From assembly GCA_003456855.1 (NCBI GenBank), contig DMOO01000071.1:1-7988 (forward strand): 7,988 nt of DNA. The letters run 5' to 3'. Positions 1-5,915 of this stretch are shown piece by piece. The notes beneath the pieces are model-generated. The model had not been told where the DNA came from and did not search any database. It saw only the letters and a list, made by a program, of their open reading frames with translations. The DNA is from Sphaerochaeta sp. (GTDB taxonomy: Bacteria; Spirochaetota; Spirochaetia; Sphaerochaetales; Sphaerochaetaceae). Every line of letters starts with the position of its first letter. Position 1 is the first letter of the stretch. Made by a program: the position numbers and the translations under genes.

Positions 1-1071
1 GAACTCCGCCGCTTCGGTGACTGTGGAATGCTGCTCAGATACCCGGTTAGAGAAAGCATCAAGGAGATGCTCCCGTACAAGGACAACCAGAGGCTGTTCG
101 AGGTGTTCGACGAGTACCGCCAGTGGGGCAAGATCCTTGGCGTCAGCTATGTCGGAGAGATGAACCGCCGCTGCGCAGACAAGACCGCCGAGCAGTACGT
201 CAGGCTTTCAGAGGCACTTCAGCGCAGAAAGCTCGCCAACATCGCTGACGAGATAATGCACAGGGGCGCCAAGGCTGTGTTCATCGCAGGCCCGTCGTCC
301 TCAGGAAAGACTACCTTCGCAAAGCGACTCTGCGAGCAGCTTCTGCTTCTAAGCGCATCGCCGATCAGAATCTCCCTGGACAACTACTACAAGAAGAGGT
401 CCGAGTGTCCTGTGGACGAGGAGGGAAAGCCTGATTTTGAGGCTCTCGAGGCCCTTAATGTGGACATGTTCAGGCAGAACATGGAGGACCTGTTCTCCGG
501 CAAGGAGGTGGACCTTCCTCATTACAGCTTCATAAAGAACGAGACCTATTACAAGAACGAGCCGATTCGGTTGAACAAGGACACCGTTTTCGTGATCGAG
601 GGAATCCATGGCCTGAACAAGAGGATCACATCGATGATTGATTCGAAGTTCGTCTACAAGGTTTACATCTCCGCACTGACACAGCTGAACATGGACGACT
701 GCAACAGAGTCTCCACAACAGATGACAGAATGCTCAGAAGAATCCTCCGTGACTACCGCACCCGTGGAACAAGTGCCGAGGAGACCCTTCTGATGTGGCC
801 AAGCGTATCACGTGGCGAGAGGGTCCATATCTTCCCGAACCAGAACAATGCCGATGTCATGTTCAACAGCGCACTGGACTACGAGCTCGGTGTTCTGTCC
901 CCGTTCGTTACGCCGCTTCTGCATGGTGTGAGCCCTGACTCCGGAACAGCCTACACCCATGCCCAGAGACTGCTTGCGTTCCTGGATAACATCTACAACA
1001 TCCCATCGTCCTTTGTTCCGAGCGACTCACTTCTGCGTGAGTTCATAGGTGGCAGTGACTACGAAGATTGA
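1..1071 (+). CDS. Nucleoside kinase (uridine kinase-like), 3' part; N-terminus lies outside the window
   Basis: The frame is open from base 1, so the gene starts upstream; the ATG at 28 is internal. Counting codons from base 1, the phosphate-binding P-loop GPSSSGKTT is at 97-105. It is followed by the uridine-kinase-type DNYY element, a VIEGIHGLN segment (Walker B region) and a long conserved stretch reading YISALTQLNMDD, then RGERVHIFPNQNNAD. This tail pattern is known from the roughly 550-residue bacterial kinases that fuse a TGS/threonyl-tRNA-synthetase-like N-terminal part to a uridine kinase-like domain; the roughly 90 residues before the P-loop would be the end of that N-terminal part. 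Expected role: cytosolic ATP- or GTP-dependent phosphorylation of a nucleoside (salvage). Substrate cannot be read from sequence. The stop codon lies inside an inverted repeat that precedes the ferredoxin gene. Confidence 0.92.
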   Translation, partial: ELRRFGDCGMLLRYPVRESIKEMLPYKDNQRLFEVFDEYRQWGKILGVSYVGEMNRRCADKTAEQYVRLSEALQRRKLANIADEIMHRGAKAVFIAGPSSSGKTTFAKRLCEQLLLLSASPIRISLDNYYKKRSECPVDEEGKPDFEALEALNVDMFRQNMEDLFSGKEVDLPHYSFIKNETYYKNEPIRLNKDTVFVIEGIHGLNKRITSMIDSKFVYKVYISALTQLNMDDCNRVSTTDDRMLRRILRDYRTRGTSAEETLLMWPSVSRGERVHIFPNQNNADVMFNSALDYELGVLSPFVTPLLHGVSPDSGTAYTHAQRLLAFLDNIYNIPSSFVPSDSLLREFIGGSDYED

Positions 1072-1085
1072 CGCACGGCGTCAAT
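1067..1085. repeat. Perfect 8-bp inverted repeat over the kinase stop codon
   Basis: ATTGACGC and GCGTCAAT flank a 3-base spacer (ACG), giving a 19-base hairpin or operator that covers the TGA at 1069-1071. It is followed by AT-rich sequence without a clean T-run, so it is a poor classical terminator. It overlaps a possible -35 box for the ferredoxin gene, which makes a protein-binding site equally plausible. Confidence 0.6.
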
Positions 1086-1096
1086 GATATTAAATT
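1068..1096 (+). promoter_or_regulatory. Candidate promoter of the ferredoxin-AOR unit
   Basis: TTGACG at 1068-1073 matches the sigma-70 -35 consensus at 5 of 6 positions. A 17-base spacer leads to TAAATT at 1091-1096, which matches the -10 consensus at 4 of 6. Transcription would begin at about 1102-1104, practically at the ATG at 1104, which has no Shine-Dalgarno sequence. This would give a leaderless mRNA. The call is inferred from consensus and spacing only. Confidence 0.4.
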
Positions 1097-1103
1097 TCTT
1101 AGC

Positions 1104-1526
1104 ATGGCGTATGAGATTTTAGATACATGCACAGGATGTGGGATGTGCCTCTCCATCTGCCCGGTCAAAGCGATCTCGGGCGGACCAGGCAGGCTCCACT
1201 CCATAGACAGCGACTACTGCATCGACTGCGGTGCGTGCGCTCGTGTCTGTACGGTCTCATCCGTCAGGGATTCAGAGGGTAACCTCTCCGTCCGCGAAAG
1301 CAAGAGGACCTGGCTTGTCCCGCACTTCGACAAGGATGTGTGCAAGCGCTGCGGCAAATGCTACGAGATGTGCCCCGCAGGTGTGCTGACCAGACCGGTC
1401 GGTGACAAGGTCCCCAAGCTGACCAACCCCAAGCTCTGCGCCTCATGCAGATGGTGCGAGAAGGTGTGCGTCTACGGAGGCATAACATTCTCTCCGGCGG
1501 CAGCTGACGGAAACAGTGGAGACTGA
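1104..1526 (+). CDS. Four-cluster [4Fe-4S] ferredoxin, electron carrier for the adjacent AOR-family protein
   Basis: This 140-residue soluble protein has exactly 16 cysteines in four CxxCxxCxxxC motifs: C9/12/15/19, C39/42/45/49, C80/83/86/90 and C112/115/118/122. It is two 2x[4Fe-4S] ferredoxin units in tandem, with proline after the first and third motifs. Polyferredoxins of this shape accompany AOR-family enzymes elsewhere (AorA of Aromatoleum, YdhY next to E. coli YdhV), so moving electrons to or from the protein encoded 2 bp downstream is the likely role. ATG 1104 is chosen because MAYEI followed at once by the first motif is a typical ferredoxin start. A TTG at 1068 would extend the protein by 12 residues and overlap the kinase stop, but that extension falls on the inverted repeat and has no convincing ribosome site. 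Neither start has a good Shine-Dalgarno. Confidence 0.9.
   Translation: MAYEILDTCTGCGMCLSICPVKAISGGPGRLHSIDSDYCIDCGACARVCTVSSVRDSEGNLSVRESKRTWLVPHFDKDVCKRCGKCYEMCPAGVLTRPVGDKVPKLTNPKLCASCRWCEKVCVYGGITFSPAAADGNSGD
1518..1521 (+). promoter_or_regulatory. Ribosome binding site of the AOR-family gene
   Basis: GGAG ends 7 bases before the ATG at 1529 and lies inside the last codons of the ferredoxin gene. It supports this start and co-translation with the ferredoxin. Confidence 0.7.
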
Positions 1527-1528
1527 GA

Positions 1529-3397
1529 ATGAACATAGCGGTTTTGAAAGAGAGACTGGAGAGGCTCGACCAGGGCTTCGCGAAGGATGACCTGTCAGAG
1601 AAGAAGGTCGAGAAGGCCCTTGTCCTTGATCTGAGTGACGAGAGCTTCTACGACTGGGTCATACCGGAGCAATATCTCAATGCCTATGTCTCAGGTCCGG
1701 CCCTTGGAGCAAGGCTCTGGGCTGAGTTCGCCGGAGCGAACATCGAGGAGCCTTCCACCTATGAGTCCAACAACCCGATCGTCATAACATCATCATCGCT
1801 CAGCAACTCAGGCATGCCTGGCTGCGAGAGCGTCAGCATAGCCTTCAGATCCCCGGTCTCGCAGACCCTGCGCTTCAACGTAGGCTCCAACACCTTCGGA
1901 ATGAGACTCAGGGCCATAGGCTACAGCGCCCTGATAATCACAGGCAGGCTCAGAAGACCAGCAATCGTGGACATAAAGAGAAGTGGGGTGACCTACAACA
2001 TCTCCGAGGTCTTCATCGGCTACTGCGTCAGCCAGATAGAGGAGCTTGTCGGGGTCGGCCCTATGACCACGGCTATGTCCATAGGACCTGCCGGAGAGCA
2101 GAAGGTCCCGTTCGCGGCGGTGATCTGCGAGGGTGCCACCACAGGACGTGGCGGACTTGGCTGCGTCTTCGGCTACAAGAACATCAAGAGCCTCTGCATA
2201 ACAGGCTTCGACACAGCCTTCGAGCGTGACGGACATGAAGAGAGCATCAGAAAGTCCTTCCAGAAGCTGTACGATGCCCTTGATGCCAGCCCATACTGCA
2301 AGGCCATGCAGAGAAGCGGTTCTGCCTCTCTGGTAAAGAGCGGAAGCCTGAAGGGCTGGGCACCTGTGTTCAACTTCAGCAGAAGGACAGACCCAAGACT
2401 CTTCCACCTTGCAGGCGATGAGGTCAACAGACGCTATGGACCTGAGCACGGCGGATGCATCCAGTGCCCGATACTCTGCAGGCACAGAACCCTGAACGGT
2501 ATAGCTATCCCGGGCTACGAGTCTGCACTGATGCTCGGCTCCAACATAGCATGCTTCGACATGGACAAGATCATAGAGCGCTATGCCCAGTGTCTGGACT
2601 TCGGACTGGATCCTGTCTCGACAGGAAATGTGATGGGCTGGGCAAGTGAGGCCTGGTCCAGTGGACTTGCAGACAACCTGTTCGAACCTGACTTCTCCTT
2701 CAAGGACAACTCGAAGGTTCTTCCGCTGATTGAGATGATCGCCAGAAGAATCGGTCCTGGTGAGCCTCTGAGCTTCGGAACCTACGCCTTGGGCAAGGCC
2801 TGCAACGATGAGAGCTTCGCCTATACCATAATGGGCCTTGAGTGCGGACCGTTCGATTACCGCGGCGCCTATGCACAGAGTGTTTCGGACAGCATGGGCT
2901 TCTGGTTCACAAACCACTTCGAGATAAACAGCAACCTCTGCCAGAAGGACCACGCCGACTGGGCGGTGCTGAACGAGCGTCTTGTAATGGGTCTTGAAAG
3001 CTATGGACTCTCAGATTCAATGATAGTCCCGACAATGGTGGACAACCTGAAACACCCTAACAGACTGATAAGAATCATTCCGAAGTCGGATATCAAACGC
3101 ATAAAACCAACGCTTTTAGCCGAAAATATCAGTACTGTGACAGGCAAGGACGTCCAGCCTGAGACGATCTTCGAGCTGGGAGACAGGTGTTGGCGCCTGA
3201 TCTACGAGATCAACAGGATTCTGGGTTTTGACATGCTGAACGACACTGAGAATCTTCTGCCTGTGCACTTCTGCATAGATCCGGACAGCAACCACAACGT
3301 GGACTCAATCGTTCCTTACAGGGAGCTTATGGACAGGTACTGCTTCCTTAGAAAGCAGACGATTGCCTTTCAGAGCGCGGATCTGAATCTCAGCTGA
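1529..3397 (+). CDS. Divergent aldehyde:ferredoxin oxidoreductase (AOR) family protein
   Basis: At 622 residues it is close to the family's usual length of about 600. A 25-30-residue charged N-terminal extension precedes the normal AOR start (VEKALVLDLSD). Family landmarks in order: GYSALIITG; SIGPAGE then GRGGLG; the cluster motif C310-IQ-C313-PIL-C317; GYES (E331); GLDPVSTG (359-366); FDYRGA leading to H463; and a C-terminal VTGKD...ELGDR block. Compared from memory with Pyrococcus furiosus AOR, Cys288/291/295, Glu313 and His448 have equivalents (C310/313/317, E331, H463). The fourth cluster cysteine (Cys494) is S495, pterin-binding Asp338 and Asp489 are L356 and E490, and Arg76, Asn93 and Arg182 also appear replaced. 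AOR enzymes are cytosolic and oxidise aldehydes to acids, or run in reverse, with ferredoxin. Family membership is firm; the reaction, and whether tungstopterin is bound normally, are open. The 3' end overlaps the opposing phosphoesterase gene by 93 bp. Confidence 0.9.
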   Translation: MNIAVLKERLERLDQGFAKDDLSEKKVEKALVLDLSDESFYDWVIPEQYLNAYVSGPALGARLWAEFAGANIEEPSTYESNNPIVITSSSLSNSGMPGCESVSIAFRSPVSQTLRFNVGSNTFGMRLRAIGYSALIITGRLRRPAIVDIKRSGVTYNISEVFIGYCVSQIEELVGVGPMTTAMSIGPAGEQKVPFAAVICEGATTGRGGLGCVFGYKNIKSLCITGFDTAFERDGHEESIRKSFQKLYDALDASPYCKAMQRSGSASLVKSGSLKGWAPVFNFSRRTDPRLFHLAGDEVNRRYGPEHGGCIQCPILCRHRTLNGIAIPGYESALMLGSNIACFDMDKIIERYAQCLDFGLDPVSTGNVMGWASEAWSSGLADNLFEPDFSFKDNSKVLPLIEMIARRIGPGEPLSFGTYALGKACNDESFAYTIMGLECGPFDYRGAYAQSVSDSMGFWFTNHFEINSNLCQKDHADWAVLNERLVMGLESYGLSDSMIVPTMVDNLKHPNRLIRIIPKSDIKRIKPTLLAENISTVTGKDVQPETIFELGDRCWRLIYEINRILGFDMLNDTENLLPVHFCIDPDSNHNVDSIVPYRELMDRYCFLRKQTIAFQSADLNLS

Positions 3398-3898
3398 CCC
3401 ATCATTCTGGAAAATGACAAGTGCGTAGGAGGCCTCGGAGCCTCCTCTTGGTCTTGAGGGCGAGCCTGGATTTAAGTATGTAACTCTTTTCTGCTCAATG
3501 ATTTCACTTGTGATTCCATATCTGTGTGTATGGCCTGTCACCACCAGGTCGAAGTCCTTGTCCTCAAGGCCTGCGGCAGATGGACTCCAGTACAGATGAC
3601 CATGTGAAATGAATATCTTCAGGCCCTTGTAGCTGCAGGTTCTGTACATTGGAAGGTCCATGTTCACGTCCGTCCAGTCCCACCTGTTGTCGCAGTTTCC
3701 CTGAACAGGTAAAAAGACGAAATTCCTGCAGCGCAGAATGTGCGAGATGAAGTAGTTCTGTATGTTCAGATCCCCTGCATAGAGGAAGGCCAGACACCTT
3801 GAGTCCTCGGCTATCCTGGAAAGCTGCTCAAGGGCACCCTCATCATCGTGCACATCGCTCGAGACCAATAAAAATGAATCGCATTTTATTTCTAGCAT
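3305..3898 (-). CDS. YfcE/MJ0936-type metallophosphoesterase
   Basis: This 197-residue cytosolic protein carries all motifs of the calcineurin-like phosphoesterase fold: D15-x-H17 (SSDVHD), G42-D43, G67-N68-C69-D70, H99-G-H101 and G122-H123-T124-H125, followed by LNPGSPSRPR, which is typical of YfcE. These residues bind a two-metal (usually Mn) centre that hydrolyses phosphodiesters; the natural substrate of most YfcE members is unknown. The family is usually about 160-185 residues, so this copy has a somewhat long C-terminal tail. Residues 168-197 are encoded antisense to the last 31 codons of the AOR gene. The ATG at 3898 is the natural start (11 residues before the first motif in LLVSSD). 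It has no Shine-Dalgarno, and a -10-like box lies only 6 bases upstream. Confidence 0.9.
   Translation of the reverse strand: MLEIKCDSFLLVSSDVHDDEGALEQLSRIAEDSRCLAFLYAGDLNIQNYFISHILRCRNFVFLPVQGNCDNRWDWTDVNMDLPMYRTCSYKGLKIFISHGHLYWSPSAAGLEDKDFDLVVTGHTHRYGITSEIIEQKRVTYLNPGSPSRPRGGSEASYALVIFQNDGSAEIQIRALKGNRLLSKEAVPVHKLPVRND
3427..3446. terminator. GC-rich hairpin 30 bases past the AOR stop; possible transcription end between converging genes
   Basis: AGGAGGC and GCCTCCT form a perfect 7-bp stem with a 6-base loop. It lies inside the phosphoesterase coding region, because the two genes overlap and leave no intergenic space. The + strand continues CTTGGTCTTG, which is only mildly T-rich, so Rho-independent termination is uncertain. 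It may also reflect Gly-Gly-Ser-Glu-Ala codons of the minus-strand gene. Confidence 0.3.
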
Positions 3899-3904
3899 TG
3901 TATG

Positions 3905-3910
3905 ATTTTA
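3905..3910 (-). promoter_or_regulatory. Candidate -10 box of the phosphoesterase gene
   Basis: Read on the minus strand this is TAAAAT, 5 of 6 matches to TATAAT, ending 6 bases before the ATG. If used, the transcript would start at the ATG and be leaderless, which would explain the missing ribosome site. No good -35 box lies at the normal distance. Confidence 0.3.
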
Positions 3911-3924
3911 CTGTAACATATTCT

Positions 3925-3948
3925 CTGTTTTTCGAAAAATCTAAACAG
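3925..3948. repeat. Overlapping inverted repeats in the divergent intergenic region
   Basis: A perfect 12-base palindrome, TTTTTCGAAAAA, lies at 3928-3939. CTGTTT at 3925-3930 pairs with AAACAG at 3943-3948 in a second, off-centre arrangement. Both are upstream of the phosphoesterase gene and could bind a dimeric regulator. AT-rich sequence makes some such symmetry likely by chance. Confidence 0.35.
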
Positions 3949-4017
3949 TTGTTAAGGTTTTTTTATTTTCTGGTTTGATTTTGGGGGTCTTGATATAGAT
4001 AATTATTAAAACTTAAC

Positions 4018-4047
4018 TTGTAAATGGAATTTCAATCATAGTATGAT
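4018..4047 (+). promoter_or_regulatory. Candidate promoter of the hydrolase-yihY-manA operon
   Basis: TTGTAA at 4018-4023 (4 of 6 to the -35 consensus) and TATGAT at 4042-4047 (5 of 6 to the -10 consensus) are 18 bases apart. The leader would be about 80 bases and include the two downstream inverted repeats. A second -10-like box, TATACT at 4114-4119, is too close to the ribosome site to give a normal leader. Confidence 0.35.
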
Positions 4048-4048
4048 T
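4034..4048. repeat. 15-bp perfect inverted repeat over the candidate -10 box
   Basis: AATCATA and TATGATT flank a single G. A further TATGAT follows directly at 4048-4053. The dyad covers the putative -10 element of the hydrolase operon, the position expected for a repressor operator. Confidence 0.45.
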
Positions 4049-4057
4049 ATGATAGTC

Positions 4058-4071
4058 AACCTGTATAGGTT
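4058..4071. repeat. 14-bp inverted repeat in the hydrolase leader
   Basis: AACCT and AGGTT flank GTAT. It is short and within AT-rich DNA. Its position just downstream of the candidate -10 box is compatible with an operator, but nothing identifies a regulator. Confidence 0.3.
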
Positions 4072-4090
4072 TTTAATATAGATTTTGTTT

Positions 4091-4112
4091 TCCAGAAGAC
4101 AATTTTTCTGGA
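4091..4112 (+). promoter_or_regulatory. 7-bp stem-loop directly upstream of the hydrolase ribosome site
   Basis: TCCAGAA and TTCTGGA pair perfectly around an 8-base loop (a G-T pair could extend the stem by one). It ends 8 bases before the GGGGG ribosome site. It could be an operator or an mRNA hairpin that affects translation or stability of the operon transcript. Confidence 0.45.
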
Positions 4113-4120
4113 TTATACTT

Positions 4121-4125
4121 GGGGG
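4121..4125 (+). promoter_or_regulatory. Ribosome binding site deciding the hydrolase start
   Basis: GGGGG ends 8 bases before the ATG at 4134. This favours that ATG over the TTG at 4119, which would overlap the site. The same octamer TTGGGGGT also occurs at 3981-3988 without a start codon after it. Confidence 0.6.
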
Positions 4126-4133
4126 TTATAACT

Positions 4134-5057
4134 ATGGCAGAGAATTTCTTCATCTGTTCAGATGGTCATAAGTTGGCCTATAACCTCTGGTTGCCTTCTC
4201 CAAATACAGAAATCAAAGCTTTTCTGCAGATTCTCCATGGCATGGCTGAGTATTCAGACCGCTACGCCAAGTTTGCAGAATATTTAAATAAATTGGGTAT
4301 CGCGGTGTTCGCCGCAGATCATAGAGGACATGGAGCATCAGCAACAGAGGATGATCTGGGTTGGTTTGCTGAGAGCGATGGCTGGAACAGGGTTTCAGAG
4401 GACGCTTTCGAGATAGCTAACTTCATCACTTCACAGTACAGCGTGAATACAACCTTCCTCATGGGACACAGCATGGGAAGTTTCATGGCAAGAACCGTAA
4501 TGGTCAAGCACCCTGACTTCTACTCCGGTGTGATCATCATGGGAACCGGTTGCAGCAAGGGCATTGTCGGAAAGGTCGGAAAGCTCCTCTGCAAGAGAGA
4601 GATCCGCAAGAATGGCTCAAAGTCTCCTGGAGTCCTGATGAACAAGTTGTCATTCGGTGCATACAACAAGGCTTTCGATCCTAGCATGACCGATTTCGAC
4701 TGGCTCTCAAGAGATGCCAAGGAAGTCGAGAAGTATGTCAAGGACGACAAGTGCGGATTCCTTTGCACCAATGGTTTCTTCTACGATCTGCTTACCGGAG
4801 TCGAGTTTGCAAACAGCAAGGCCAATGCCGAGACCCTTCCAAAGGACCTTCCTCTGCTGATCATCAGCGGAGAGATGGACCCTGTCGGAGATTTCGGAAA
4901 GGGCGTCAGAAAGGTTTACAATCTCTACACCAGTGTCGGAATCGCTGATGTCTCCCTGGAGCTTGTTCCGGGAGCCCGCCATGAGCTTCTGAACGAAACC
5001 AACAAGAAGGAGATATATGGCATTCTGGCCAAGTGGCTTGAGAACCATATCGATTAA
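4134..5057 (+). CDS. Alpha/beta hydrolase, monoacylglycerol lipase/lysophospholipase type
   Basis: The 307-residue protein (start ATG 4134) has the full serine-hydrolase set of the Hydrolase_4 (serine aminopeptidase S33-like) group. The oxyanion/HG motif is LHGMAEYSDRY (34-44), DHRGHGAS is at 62-69, the nucleophile elbow is GHSMG with Ser113, the acid is Asp249 in SGEMDPVGD and the base is His283 in ARHELLNE. No signal peptide or membrane segment is seen, so it is probably cytosolic. Members hydrolyse monoacylglycerols, lysophospholipids or other small esters; the substrate is not decided here. It is the first gene of an operon, 3 bp before the membrane protein gene. The first roughly 200 bases use noticeably more A/T-ending codons than the rest. 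Confidence 0.92.
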   Translation: MAENFFICSDGHKLAYNLWLPSPNTEIKAFLQILHGMAEYSDRYAKFAEYLNKLGIAVFAADHRGHGASATEDDLGWFAESDGWNRVSEDAFEIANFITSQYSVNTTFLMGHSMGSFMARTVMVKHPDFYSGVIIMGTGCSKGIVGKVGKLLCKREIRKNGSKSPGVLMNKLSFGAYNKAFDPSMTDFDWLSRDAKEVEKYVKDDKCGFLCTNGFFYDLLTGVEFANSKANAETLPKDLPLLIISGEMDPVGDFGKGVRKVYNLYTSVGIADVSLELVPGARHELLNETNKKEIYGILAKWLENHID

Positions 5058-5060
5058 ACA

Positions 5061-5915
5061 ATGCCGTCCAAAGGAAAAAGAAAAAATTCTCTCAGCCTTG
5101 TGAGGCTTGGAACGAGCTTCGGGGAACAGTTCTCCGAAAGCTCTGTCACCATGTTGGCCAACGGCATGGTCTATTCAACTCTTATAGCCGTGGTGCCTTG
5201 CCTTGCCGTCATATACACTGTTCTCAACGTCTTCGGCGTGCTTGACCCGTTTGTGGCCCTGATTGAGGACTGGGTGATCAGTACCTTCGGTGCAGAGACC
5301 GGAAACAACCTTGTGGGTTACCTGAGCTCATTCACCAAGAATGCCATGGGCACGGGTATAATAAGCATCCTGTCCTTCAGCTTGACGTTCATACTGCTTA
5401 TAGACAAGCTATTTACTTGTGTGAACAAGATTTTCCATGCAAACAAGAAGGGGAATCCCGTCCTTCGGTACATAAAGTACATAGGAATAATAGCGGTTGC
5501 CATCATTGCGATAGTGCTGTTGGTCTACACGACTGTGCGTTTTAACTCGCTATCCCTTGAAATTCGGGGCATTGAGGCCCTGAGTTATATGCAACGGCTT
5601 ATGCATAGGCTGCTTCCATATGCGATTGTCTTTGGCCTGATGTTGCTCATCAATCTGTTTGTGCCAAATGTACAGGTCAGATTCAAAGTGGCCATTGTAG
5701 GCTCCATAGTGGGTTCCGTGGGTGTTTCGGTCCTGCTGTTCATCTTCCAGTTCGTGGTCCAGAGGTCAGTCAAATACTCTGTGATCTATGGATCGCTTGC
5801 AACGTTGATGTTCTTCTTCCTGTTCCTGTCATATCTTTGGAAGATAGTGTTCGCCTCTGTGACGCTCACATACGTGTTCCAGAGCGAGACCTCCGGAGTA
5901 GAGTACCACATATGA
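5061..5915 (+). CDS. YihY/BrkB (virulence factor BrkB) family inner-membrane protein
   Basis: The 284-residue protein has six hydrophobic segments at about 38-60, 98-118, 138-158, 184-202, 208-233 and 243-273, after a basic N-terminus (KGKRK). The family pattern is visible: a MVYSTLIAVVPCL segment in the first helix, and YSVIYGSLATLMFFFLFLSY in the last. Members were once thought to be tRNA-processing RNase BN, but that assignment has been withdrawn; their molecular function is unknown, with BrkB linked to serum resistance in Bordetella. It follows the hydrolase by 3 bp without its own Shine-Dalgarno (probably coupled translation). It overlaps manA by ATGA. Confidence 0.88.
   Translation: MPSKGKRKNSLSLVRLGTSFGEQFSESSVTMLANGMVYSTLIAVVPCLAVIYTVLNVFGVLDPFVALIEDWVISTFGAETGNNLVGYLSSFTKNAMGTGIISILSFSLTFILLIDKLFTCVNKIFHANKKGNPVLRYIKYIGIIAVAIIAIVLLVYTTVRFNSLSLEIRGIEALSYMQRLMHRLLPYAIVFGLMLLINLFVPNVQVRFKVAIVGSIVGSVGVSVLLFIFQFVVQRSVKYSVIYGSLATLMFFFLFLSYLWKIVFASVTLTYVFQSETSGVEYHI

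Noticed and set aside
1068..1526. Ferredoxin gene as a frameshifted remnant fused to the kinase
   Set aside because: All 16 cysteines are present in regular spacing and the gene has its own plausible start, so it is an intact separate gene.
1808..2953. 381-codon open frame on the minus strand inside the AOR gene
   Set aside because: It is antisense to a gene with clear family motifs throughout, has no recognisable domain, and is the usual by-product of biased third-position codon use.
4043..4081. 12-codon reading frame (ATG 4043) in the hydrolase leader, possible leader peptide
   Set aside because: No ribosome site, no runs of regulatory codons, and it overlaps the candidate promoter and dyads.
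4119..4133. TTG 4119 as hydrolase start
   Set aside because: It overlaps the GGGGG ribosome site that fits the ATG at 4134, and adds only five non-conserved residues.
5837..5911. Extended manA start at ATG 5837
   Set aside because: It would overlap the conserved last helix of the YihY protein; the family N-terminus begins at the ATG at 5912, which also gives a normal 4-bp overlap.
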